Shown in pieces: positions 8,706 through 16,106 of a DNA stretch of 35,485 bases. Both the position numbers and the translations under genes were made by a program. How positions within the stretch are numbered: position 1 is the first letter of the stretch; each line of letters starts with the position of its first letter. Below the pieces are notes generated by a model that made no database searches, was not told the DNA's origin, and saw only the letters and a program-made list of their open reading frames with translations. Source of the DNA: Eubacterium sp. GTDB lineage: Bacteria; Bacillota; Clostridia; Lachnospirales; Lachnospiraceae. The stretch covers positions 1 to 35,485 of the forward strand of contig JAFYHN010000069.1 in the NCBI GenBank assembly GCA_017539165.1, written 5' to 3'.

Positions 8706-8706
8706 T

Positions 8707-8750
8707 AAAAAATATGACAGTTGAAATCAGATTTCAACTGTCATATTTTT
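8707..8750. terminator. Bidirectional terminator
   Basis: A 20-bp perfect inverted repeat (AAAAATATGACAGTTGAAAT and its complement around CAGA) with A and T runs at the ends. It separates the convergent cellulase gene and the minus-strand citrate synthase-like gene and can stop transcripts from both sides. Confidence 0.92.
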
Positions 8751-8758
8751 ATAAGATA

Positions 8759-10126
8759 TTATACGTCGGTTAACTCGTTATATTTTGCTTCGAGTTCAGC
8801 GTCGCTGATCATGGTTACTCTACCGCCATCATATTCGGAGCAAACCCACTCGTAGATTTTCTTGATGATTGGATTAGTCTTTGAAAGTGCATCCAGTCCG
8901 TTCTTTTCTCTGTATTCGTTTACCCAGAATGCAATTCCTGCCACTCCTGAGGTGTTCGTGATAGATACCTTTGGAGGTCTGTTCAGGATTGCATCAGTAT
9001 CGAATATATTGTATATCTCAGGATTCTTCATCATTCCGTCTGCATGAATTCCGGCCCTTGTCAGGTTGAAGTGTGAACCGACAAATGGAGTCATAGGAGG
9101 AATCTTATATCCTGTTTCTTTCTGAAGATACTCAGCTATCTCAGTGATAACTTTTGTATTCATTCCGTTCAGTGTTCCTCGAAGAGAAGCATACTCGAAT
9201 ACCATAGCTTCGAGAGGTACATTTCCTGTACGCTCACCGATTCCAAGAAGTGAACAGTTAACTGCGCTTGCACCATACATCCATGCGGTTGTAGCATTTA
9301 CAACGCCCTTGTAGAAGTCGTTGTGTCCATGCCATTCAAGCATCTCAGAAGGTACATCTGAATGATGCTGGAGACCATAGATGATTCCGGATACGCTTCG
9401 TGGAAGTGCAGCTCCAGGATATGGAACACCGTATCCCATAGTATCGCAGGCACGAATCTTTACAGGAACGCCGCTTTCTCTGGAGAGCTCCATCAGTTTG
9501 TTGGCAAATGGAACTACGAATCCGTAGAAATCAGCTCTTGTTATATCTTCGAAATGACATCTTGGACGAAGACCTGCTTCAATACAATCTGAAACAATTC
9601 CAAGGTACTTGTCGAGTGCCTGTTTTCTTGTAAGTCCCATCTTGTGGAAGATGTGATAATCAGAACAGCTTACAAGGATTCCTGTTTCCTTGATACCGAT
9701 TGACTTAACCAGTTCAAAATCCTTCTTTGAAGCTCTGATCCATGTTGTAATCTCAGGGAACTTGTATCCAAGTGAAAGACACTTCTCGAGTGCTTTTCTG
9801 TCCTTCTCTGAATAAACGAAGAACTCGGTTTGTCTGATCATTCCCTTTGGTCCGCCAAGCTTGTGAAGAAGCTTGTAGATTTTCACCATCTGCTCAGTAG
9901 TATAAGGCGCACGTGACTGCTGACCATCTCTGAAGGTGGTGTCAGTTATGAATATATCTTTAGGCATGTTTTCCGGAACTCGCCTGTAGTTAAATGCAAT
10001 CTTAGGAGTTTCCGTATATGGGAACATTTCTCTGAAAAGTTCAGGTTCTTCAATATCCTGAAGCTGATAGATATACGGATCCTGTTCCAACTTGTAAGTT
10101 TTTTTACTTAAACGTATGTCCTGCAT
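8759..10126 (-). CDS. Re-type citrate synthase / homocitrate synthase family protein
   Basis: A 455-residue member of the HMG-CoA lyase-like TIM-barrel family (2-isopropylmalate, homocitrate and Re-citrate synthases). The family signature TDTTFRDGQQ is at residues 61-70 (Arg66, Asp67). EWHGHNDFYKG gives the metal-binding HxH pair, and LLGIGERTGNVPLE is the glycine-rich segment. The roughly 50-residue N-terminal extension and absence of the LeuA regulatory domain match the clostridial group that includes the Clostridium kluyveri Re-citrate synthase, which condenses oxaloacetate and acetyl-CoA with opposite stereochemistry to GltA. It is often misnamed isopropylmalate synthase. The substrate is inferred from the family; homocitrate synthase remains possible. 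AAAGGAG precedes the ATG; it is transcribed alone. Confidence 0.8.
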   Translation of the reverse strand: MQDIRLSKKTYKLEQDPYIYQLQDIEEPELFREMFPYTETPKIAFNYRRVPENMPKDIFITDTTFRDGQQSRAPYTTEQMVKIYKLLHKLGGPKGMIRQTEFFVYSEKDRKALEKCLSLGYKFPEITTWIRASKKDFELVKSIGIKETGILVSCSDYHIFHKMGLTRKQALDKYLGIVSDCIEAGLRPRCHFEDITRADFYGFVVPFANKLMELSRESGVPVKIRACDTMGYGVPYPGAALPRSVSGIIYGLQHHSDVPSEMLEWHGHNDFYKGVVNATTAWMYGASAVNCSLLGIGERTGNVPLEAMVFEYASLRGTLNGMNTKVITEIAEYLQKETGYKIPPMTPFVGSHFNLTRAGIHADGMMKNPEIYNIFDTDAILNRPPKVSITNTSGVAGIAFWVNEYREKNGLDALSKTNPIIKKIYEWVCSEYDGGRVTMISDAELEAKYNELTDV

Positions 10127-10155
10127 AATGTATTTATTCTCCTTTTGTTTATACG

Positions 10156-10219
10156 ATAAACGTTCTTCCGTAAGAGAAAAAACCGTTTATAGTATAATAT
10201 CATTGGAATACAAATTCAA
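10156..10219 (-). promoter_or_regulatory. Promoter and leader palindrome of the citrate synthase-like gene
   Basis: On the minus strand TTGAAT (10219-10214) and TATACT (10196-10191) have a 17-bp spacer. Directly downstream, ATAAACG (10156-10162) and CGTTTAT (10184-10190) form a perfect 7-bp inverted repeat around the expected start site. This could be an operator or a 5' leader stem. Confidence 0.5.
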
Positions 10220-10257
10220 CTGTTACTGGCTATTTCGGTGAATTGCATACATAAAAG

Positions 10258-10313
10258 CCCTAATATATACAGTTAATATACAAAATTTCTGTATATTCAT
10301 GTATATATCAGGG
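10258..10313 (-). terminator. Terminator after galT
   Basis: A long imperfect AT-rich hairpin (CCCTGATATATACAT.../...GTATATATTAGGG on the minus strand) starts 8 bases after the galT stop and is followed by CTTTTAT. Confidence 0.7.
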
Positions 10314-10321
10314 CAGTTCTC

Positions 10322-11892
10322 TTAAAGTGATTCGATAAATCTCATGAAAGCGGCTTTGCCGTCTTCAGTTCTCTTGTAAACACCTGCATCCTCAAGAACT
10401 CCTGAGAATACTAGTCCGACCTCGTCCTGAAGGATTCGGTGAAGAGTTTCCTGACCTGCATCGGAAGGCAGTTCAGTAACTTTTGATACAGGATTTGTAT
10501 CATTAGAAGATTCAATCTTATATCCATATTTTGGAAGCACTTCTTCAAGCCATTTGATATGGCTTGTGATGCTTTCGTCTTCGTACAGATTCTTGCCACT
10601 GAGAATATATTCTTCGAGAGTTGCCATCTCTTTCTTAAGTCTGGAAGGAAGAACAGCGAGCCCCATAACTTCGATAAGACCGATATTCTCCTTCTTTATA
10701 TGATGGTACTGTGCATGTGGATGATATACTCCGAGAGGATGCTCTTCGGTCGTGATATTATTTCTTAGCACAAGATCCAGCTCAAACACTTCTTTGGACC
10801 CGTTCACTTTTCTCATTCTAGCTATTGGGGTGATTGTGTTGTGTGGTTCACCGTCAGTTTCAGCGAAGATAAATGCATCCTCGTCTGTATAACTGCGCCA
10901 TTTGCCAAGTATGTGGTCGGCAAGCTCTATTATGCTGTCGATATTTTCGCCTTGAAGTCTGATAGTGGACAGAGGCCACTTTATGATTCCGGCATGTACG
11001 TCAGGATAACCTGGAACGATGAATTCATTTTCATACGGAGCACGAACCATCGGGAATTCATATCCACCACCCTGGAAATGATCGTGAGAGAGTATTGAAC
11101 CACCGACTATCGGCAGGTCAGCATTTGAGCCGGCCGTGTAATGAGGGAACTTCTCAACAAATGAGAGGAGCTTCTTCATGGTAGCCTTGTCTATCTTCAT
11201 CGGTGTATGCTTCTCATTAAAGATGATGCAGTGTTCGTTGTAGTAAACATATGGACTGTACTGTAGATAGTACTGCTCGCCGTCCAGTGTATAGGTATTA
11301 TCCTGTGATTCTGTCTTGCAGGGTGTGAGAAATGTCCTGCATAGCCTTCATTTTCCATACAGAGAAGGCAGGCCGGATAACCGGACTTCTTAGCCTTGCC
11401 GGCTGCAGCGATATCTCTCGGATCTTTTTCGGGTTTTGAGAGATTTATAGTGATATCCAGGTCACCGAAATCAGTCGGAGTAACCCATTTCTCATCCTTG
11501 GCGATTCTATCTGTTCTTATATAATTAGTTGCCTTACTAAAGGCATAGTAGAATTCTGTTGCTTCCTTAGGAGAGTTTGAATACTTTTCATTGAACTTAG
11601 CCCGAACAACTGATGGGGGAGGAGTAACAAGTCCCATGATCGCTGTATCGAAGAGATCTCTGTAAGTAATAGTGTCATTCTCCAGCATGTTATGTGCAGC
11701 AGCATATTCCAGCATGTCATCAAGTATAAGATGGAGTTCGCGTGGAGCACTACTAGCTGGTTCAGTGTATTCATCAATTCCAAAAAACTCCAGCAGGCGG
11801 TTGGTTGTATAAACAACATCATCATCTGCGACGAGTCCAGTCTTAACAGAATACTGAATAAGTTCATATATCAAAGAATTAATATCTGACAT
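10322..11892 (-). pseudogene. galT: Galactose-1-phosphate uridylyltransferase, class 2, interrupted by a frameshift
   Basis: This would transfer UMP from UDP-glucose to galactose-1-phosphate in the Leloir pathway. The N-terminal frame (11892-11197) runs through [20 protein letters not shown] and [11 protein letters not shown], then changes to unrelated residues. The correct continuation, [20 protein letters not shown], is in another frame and leads into the 292-residue ORF 11200-10322 with [24 protein letters not shown]. Adding one base between 11293 and 11294 (e.g. CC to CCC in the Pro codon) restores one uninterrupted chain of about 523 residues, the normal class 2 length. The second ORF begins at an internal Met overlapping the stop (ATGA), so two separate polypeptides could be made. 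Real mutation, assembly error or programmed shift cannot be told apart here. It is downstream of galK with a 13-bp gap. Confidence 0.88.
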
Positions 11893-11905
11893 AGTCCACC
11901 TCCTG

Positions 11906-13201
11906 TTAAATCACCTGTATTCCACCATATTTTCTTATCTTAAGCACAGCACAAGCGCCTTCTCCAAAGACCTTATCTAGGGCAGCTCTGTACTCTGCAA
12001 CCTTATCGTTTCTTACAAATGCCTGAATAGTTCCGGCAAATCCTCCACCGTGGACACGAGAAACTCCGCCGTCTTCACCCAGAATCTTCTCACTGATGCA
12101 AAGTGCGATGGAAACGTTCTGTGTCTGAACATCACGGTTTGTGTAAACGTTCTGAAGGAACTTAAATGAAGAATTGCCAGATGCTTTAACGTTCTTCAGG
12201 AATTCATCAAAGTTGTTGGATTTAAGTGCTTCTGCCTGCTTTTCAACACGTTTATTCTCTTCATAAAAATGCATAGCTCGCAGAACCGCTCTGTCGCCAA
12301 GCTTTTCACGAAGCTGAGGGATAGATGCGATTACTTCTTCTTCGGAAATGTCAATAAGGACATCTTTTCCAAAGAAAGCAGCAACAGATTTCATCTCTGC
12401 AGGTACTGCAGCATATTCAGGAGTCAGATCAGCATGGCTTCCTTTTGTGTCTGTGATACAGAGTGAGTAACCTACGGCATCCATATCCAGCTCGATTCTT
12501 TCTATCTTAGGATTAGATGGATCAAGGAAGTCGATATGACAGAGGCTTCCGACTGAACATGCCATCTGATCCATAAGTCCGCATGGTTTTCCAAAGTAAT
12601 AATTCTCAGCATACTGTCCGATGATTGCGATTGTGACAGCATCTATTTTCATATCATTGTAGAGGGCGGAGAGGATATTTCCGATAACAGTTTCAAATGC
12701 AGCAGAAGAAGATAATCCGGACCCGCCGAGAACGTCACTTGTGATGTATGCATCAAAGCCGCCAACCTTGAATCCACGGTCCTGAACTCCTGCGATAACT
12801 CCCTTAATGAGTGCAAGAGTAGTACCTTCTTCAGAATTATTCTTTTTGATGTCATTTATAGGGAAAGTTATTGTATCATACCCTTCGGATTTGACAGTAA
12901 CATTTCCTGAATCATTTTTTGATACAACGGCGATAGCATCGTCATTGATGGAAGCTGCCAGAACCTGTCCGTGCTGATGGTCGGTATGATTACCGCCAAC
13001 TTCTGTACGGCCCGGTGCACTTACAATGTGAATATCGTCAGATTCGCTATTACCGTATCCAAAGATATCCACAAAACTTTTTACAGCTTTTATGTAGCGC
13101 TTAGTCTGATATTCAAGCTTGTCAGAATCAAGATAGATGTCAAGCAGTCTGTCAGCAAGACGACCGTCTGAAATGTGGGAAATTAAGTCATTTGCGTTCA
13201 T
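11906..13201 (-). CDS. galK: Galactokinase
   Basis: A 431-residue GHMP-family kinase that phosphorylates alpha-D-galactose at C1 with ATP. The galactokinase signature APGRTEVGGNHTDHQHG is at about residues 64-80, the GHMP ATP-binding motif GGSGLSSSAAFE at about 158-169, and motif 3 HGGGFAGTIQAFV near 384-396. The N-terminal extension of about 40 residues beyond the E. coli enzyme is usual in clostridia. AGGAG precedes the ATG. It is first gene of the galKT operon; its transcript is inferred to begin with a structured leader of about 195 nt. Confidence 0.96.
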   Translation of the reverse strand: MNANDLISHISDGRLADRLLDIYLDSDKLEYQTKRYIKAVKSFVDIFGYGNSESDDIHIVSAPGRTEVGGNHTDHQHGQVLAASINDDAIAVVSKNDSGNVTVKSEGYDTITFPINDIKKNNSEEGTTLALIKGVIAGVQDRGFKVGGFDAYITSDVLGGSGLSSSAAFETVIGNILSALYNDMKIDAVTIAIIGQYAENYYFGKPCGLMDQMACSVGSLCHIDFLDPSNPKIERIELDMDAVGYSLCITDTKGSHADLTPEYAAVPAEMKSVAAFFGKDVLIDISEEEVIASIPQLREKLGDRAVLRAMHFYEENKRVEKQAEALKSNNFDEFLKNVKASGNSSFKFLQNVYTNRDVQTQNVSIALCISEKILGEDGGVSRVHGGGFAGTIQAFVRNDKVAEYRAALDKVFGEGACAVLKIRKYGGIQVI

Positions 13202-13264
13202 ATGTATTCTCCTGTTTATATTATTATTGTTGTTTAAGCATTGAATAATAAGTATTTGGGTGTG

Positions 13265-13387
13265 ACTGTTCTATAGGTGCTGAAAGACTATTCGGGATGT
13301 CCGCACGGTTTAGGATACAATGAGAAAATCGCTTAAAAATGCAAGCATTTACGCGCCTTTCTCATCATATCCCACCTACGGAACAGT
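13265..13387 (-). ncRNA. Candidate structured 5' leader RNA of galKT
   Basis: An outer helix pairs 13265-13279 with 13373-13387 (13 of 15 canonical plus one wobble). A second long helix pairs 13313-13342 with 13345-13372 and is capped by CUUG in the minus-strand RNA. The two helices abut on one side; on the other, 33 nt (13280-13312) are left over and contain a small CGG-ACATC-CCG hairpin, so a three-way junction is possible. The element lies wholly between the predicted galK start site and the galK ribosome site. I do not recognise it as a known riboswitch class. No U-run terminator is evident. Confidence 0.5.
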
Positions 13388-13403
13388 TACGTGAGTTACC
13401 TAC

Positions 13404-13432
13404 ATAATAAACTAACTTATGGGGATTGACAA
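13404..13432 (-). promoter_or_regulatory. Promoter of galKT
   Basis: On the minus strand TTGTCA (13432-13427) and TATTAT (13409-13404) are 17 bp apart. The -35 overlaps the -35 of the divergent regulator gene. A start near 13397 gives a 5' untranslated region of about 195 nt. Confidence 0.6.
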
Positions 13433-13454
13433 TACCTTAAACACGTGATAAATT
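13426..13454 (+). promoter_or_regulatory. Promoter of the LacI-type regulator
   Basis: TTGACA (13426-13431) and TAAATT (13449-13454) have a 17-bp spacer. It shares five bases with the -35 of the divergent galKT promoter. Confidence 0.6.
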
Positions 13455-13462
13455 CAAACGAA

Positions 13463-13474
13463 GCAACCGATTGC
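13463..13474. promoter_or_regulatory. Candidate LacI-family operator
   Basis: GCAACCGATTGC is a 12-bp near-palindrome (five of six pairs match) with the central CG characteristic of LacI/GalR operators. It lies just after the -10 of the regulator promoter, so it would give autorepression. ACGTGA also occurs twice nearby (13389 and 13443) and is an alternative half-site. Confidence 0.4.
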
Positions 13475-13502
13475 GCATAAATAGTAAAAAGGTGTTATTT
13501 TT

Positions 13503-14528
13503 ATGGATGATACAACGGAAAAGTTAAGTAAAAAAAATGGTAAAAAAATAACGATATCTGACGTGGCTGAAGCACTTGGAATATCAAAAACAACTGTTTC
13601 CAGAGCAATATCCGGTAAAGGAAGGATTGGAGAGGCCACTCGTCGAAGAGTATTAGAATATATAAAGGTGAATAATTATAAGCCTAATCCCATGGCTAAG
13701 GGGCTGGCTAATAAGAAAACCTATAATATATGCTGGGCTGTTCCTGCAGAATATAACGTATACGATCTGCCATTCTTCCAGCGCTGCATGGCTGGTGTTT
13801 GTGAAGTGACGATGGCGACGGATTATGATGTCCTTCTTTCGCAGGTTTATGAGGATAATATATCGGGACTTAAAAGAATAGTAGATAATAAGAAGGTTGA
13901 CGGAGTAATCCTGGCTAGAACTTTGGTGGATGATCAGTCTGTTAAATATATGAAGGAAAGCGGTATACCGTTTGTTGTTATAGGAAGCACGCCCGAAAAC
14001 GATGTTATCCAGATAGATAATGATCAGATAAATGCATGCTGTGATTTTACTTCATTAATAGTAAAGAAAGGAAATCGTCACCTGGCCCTTATCGGTGGAT
14101 CGTCAACACATGTCATAAATGTGTCGAGACGAAAAGGATTCGAAGAGGGGCTTATGATCAGTGGATTAAAACCTCAACCGGAGCTCATGTTTGTTGATAA
14201 GATAACAGACAGAGATATAGGCAATGCTGCTATGGATGCTGTATCATTAGGCGCAGATTGTATAATCTGTATGGATGACAGAATCTGTTATCATACTATC
14301 ATGAGGTTTAGGAAAGAAAACATTTCCATCCCGGGTGACGTGAAACTGGCTTCGTTTTACAACAGTGATTTTCTTGCGACGAATCAGCCGGCGATAACAT
14401 CACTGGAGTATGATCCAAAAGAACTTGGAAAGACAGCTTGCAAAACTTTGCTGAAGATGATTGATGGAGAAGCAGTTGCGACCAAAATATGGCTTGGATA
14501 TGAAATAAGCATGAAAGAATCAGTTTAG
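13503..14528 (+). CDS. LacI/GalR family transcriptional regulator
   Basis: A 341-residue repressor. The N-terminal helix-turn-helix and hinge read TISDVAEALGISKTTVSRAI and continue to YKPNPMAKGLA (about residues 17-66). The rest is a periplasmic-binding-protein-like sensor domain (VDGVILARTLVDD, PFVVIGS, a late SLEYDPKELGKTA). It is divergent from galKT with overlapping promoters, so it most likely represses galactose use and its own gene, with galactose or a derivative as inducer; the ligand is inferred from context only. The ribosome site is weak (AAAAGGTG). Its stop is 1 bp from the stop of the convergent gene, with no terminator between them. Confidence 0.88.
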   Translation: MDDTTEKLSKKNGKKITISDVAEALGISKTTVSRAISGKGRIGEATRRRVLEYIKVNNYKPNPMAKGLANKKTYNICWAVPAEYNVYDLPFFQRCMAGVCEVTMATDYDVLLSQVYEDNISGLKRIVDNKKVDGVILARTLVDDQSVKYMKESGIPFVVIGSTPENDVIQIDNDQINACCDFTSLIVKKGNRHLALIGGSSTHVINVSRRKGFEEGLMISGLKPQPELMFVDKITDRDIGNAAMDAVSLGADCIICMDDRICYHTIMRFRKENISIPGDVKLASFYNSDFLATNQPAITSLEYDPKELGKTACKTLLKMIDGEAVATKIWLGYEISMKESV

Positions 14529-14529
14529 C

Positions 14530-15174
14530 TTAGTCCAGGAATTCTACTTTGGTCACATAGATTACTTCACAGGAACCGTCTCCGGTATCTTCTCTGGTTG
14601 TACTTGAACTCCAGGTGAAAGTGGTGCCGTTCGGTTTTGTGGCGTAGATATTAGATAGATATCCGGTTATGCGGACGTGATCACCTCGGCGCATTTTTCT
14701 GATAGCGCTTTTGACGTTGCTGTCAGCAGCAATCAGGTGATTATTTGACGAGCAACGGTTTACGCCGTCTTCGCCTCCGACAGGAGCTATCTCTTCATAA
14801 GTCTTAGTGTGCCATCTGTACCATCTTCCAGATTGAGCCCAGTGGAAGTCAATCTGAGTGTTATATCTGGCTACATTTCCCCAGGCGAGAGCTACATCCT
14901 TAGGTGCCAGCGCATCACCGAGTGAAAGACCATAGTAGTTATGAGTATGAACTACCAGAGCTTCTATCTTGTAGGAGTACTTGTAGTTTACTGCTACATG
15001 GTATCCTCGTTTATCAAGAAATGTCCCACCGTCTGCTTCCTCTTGTACGGGTTCGGGAATATTTGAGACGCACTCGCGGGAACCATTATTATAGATCATT
15101 ATTGCGGTCAGAATCACGATAACAGCAGCAAATACAGATAGTTTTATTTTGGGACTGATATATACATTTTTCAT
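14530..15174 (-). CDS. Exported protein of an uncharacterised family
   Basis: A 214-residue protein from the second ATG, which has AAGGGAG 8 bases upstream (an in-frame ATG at 15192 has none). A short basic start and one hydrophobic segment (about residues 10-30) act as signal anchor. The exposed domain contains LALAPKDVALAWG-like, RWYRWHTKTYEE, SNNHLIAAD, MRRGDHVRITGYL and a C-terminal SSSTTREDTGDGSCEVIYV. I recall similar Trp-rich domains with the TRxDTGxGxCE ending in many bacteria without assigned function; the RRGDHVRITGYL segment suggests a beta-barrel/OB-like fold. Two Cys (SRECVSN and CSSNN/GSCEV) could form disulfides. It is convergent with the LacI gene. Confidence 0.6.
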   Translation of the reverse strand: MKNVYISPKIKLSVFAAVIVILTAIMIYNNGSRECVSNIPEPVQEEADGGTFLDKRGYHVAVNYKYSYKIEALVVHTHNYYGLSLGDALAPKDVALAWGNVARYNTQIDFHWAQSGRWYRWHTKTYEEIAPVGGEDGVNRCSSNNHLIAADSNVKSAIRKMRRGDHVRITGYLSNIYATKPNGTTFTWSSSTTREDTGDGSCEVIYVTKVEFLD

Positions 15175-15301
15175 GATATTTTCTCCCTTCATCTATTCTT
15201 AATTAAGGTATACACTAATTTTATATTGTAGTCAAAATATAAAGTAAATATCCTTCGAAAATGGATAAAATAGGGCAAGTTCACGAAAATGCCAAAATCA
15301 G

Positions 15302-15331
15302 TTGACAGAATGTTTAATGTCGTTGTATAAA
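15302..15331 (+). promoter_or_regulatory. Promoter of the TetR gene
   Basis: TTGACA (15302-15307) and TATAAA (15326-15331) with an 18-bp spacer, about 75 bp before the start codon. Confidence 0.6.
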
Positions 15332-15405
15332 GGGTGATAACTATCGTTTACTGAGGAAGAACAAAAAAGAGGAAAAATTCAAAGGAAGTTGAGAGGAGTA
15401 ATTCG

Positions 15406-16029
15406 ATGTACGAAAACAAGGATGTAGATGATCAATCTACAAGTCAAACGACTAGGGAAAGGCTTTTGGAAGCGGCACTGAATCTGTTTTCTCAGAAAGG
15501 ATACAGTGCAACAAGTGTAGATGAGATTGCAGAATCTATTGGAATTAAGGGGCCAAACATTTACAAGTATTTTAAAGGAAAAGAGGCATTATTTGAAGAG
15601 CTGACCAGATTGACAGACATTTCATATAAGAAGAATATGGATTTTGAAGGACCGACAGAGAATAAGTTTAAGAATGGTCAGGAACTTAAAGAGTATAGCA
15701 TGCGTCAGATCAAGTTTACTATCAGTGATGACAGAGTTAAAAAGCTCAGAAAAATGTCTACGATAGAACAGTTCAGAAATGATAGCATGAGCAAGCAGAC
15801 AACGCTTCATCAGTTTACAAATCTCGAGAATCTTTTCGTCGGAATCCTTGCCGGAATGATGGAAGACGGAATTGTCGAGAAATGCGATCCTAAGGATCTT
15901 GCGCTGGAGCTGTTTGCACCTACTTCATTACTTATTCAGTTATGCGATAGAGAGCCTGATAGAGAGGCTGAAGTACTTGATAGAATAGAAAGACATCTGG
16001 ATTTCTTTATTGCACATTATTGCAAATAA
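15406..16029 (+). CDS. TetR/AcrR family transcriptional regulator
   Basis: A 207-residue regulator with a canonical N-terminal DNA-binding domain: TRERLLEAALNLFSQKGYSATSVDEIAESIGIKGPNIYKYFKGKEALFEEL at about residues 16-66 (quoted in part: SVDEIAESIG, NIYKYFKGKEALF). The C-terminal ligand domain is not assignable. It stands 77 bp before the PurM-like gene, separated by a terminator, so its target may be itself or a distant gene. The start has GAGAGGAG 9 bases upstream. Confidence 0.88.
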   Translation: MYENKDVDDQSTSQTTRERLLEAALNLFSQKGYSATSVDEIAESIGIKGPNIYKYFKGKEALFEELTRLTDISYKKNMDFEGPTENKFKNGQELKEYSMRQIKFTISDDRVKKLRKMSTIEQFRNDSMSKQTTLHQFTNLENLFVGILAGMMEDGIVEKCDPKDLALELFAPTSLLIQLCDREPDREAEVLDRIERHLDFFIAHYCK

Positions 16030-16038
16030 GAAAAATAT

Positions 16039-16068
16039 GGGCAAAGCTTCCTCGGCTTTGTCCTTTTT
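16039..16068 (+). terminator. Terminator after the TetR gene
   Basis: GGGCAAAGC pairs with GGCTTTGTCC around TTCCTC and is followed by TTTTT. Confidence 0.85.
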
Positions 16069-16106
16069 AAAACTAGTTGAATATAAAAAATGAAAGGAGC
16101 TCTGAT

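Noticed and set aside
13337-13350. AAATGC-AA-GCATTT as a separate operator
   Set aside because: It is the tip of the long hairpin in the galKT leader, so it is better explained as part of that structure; an operator role is not excluded.
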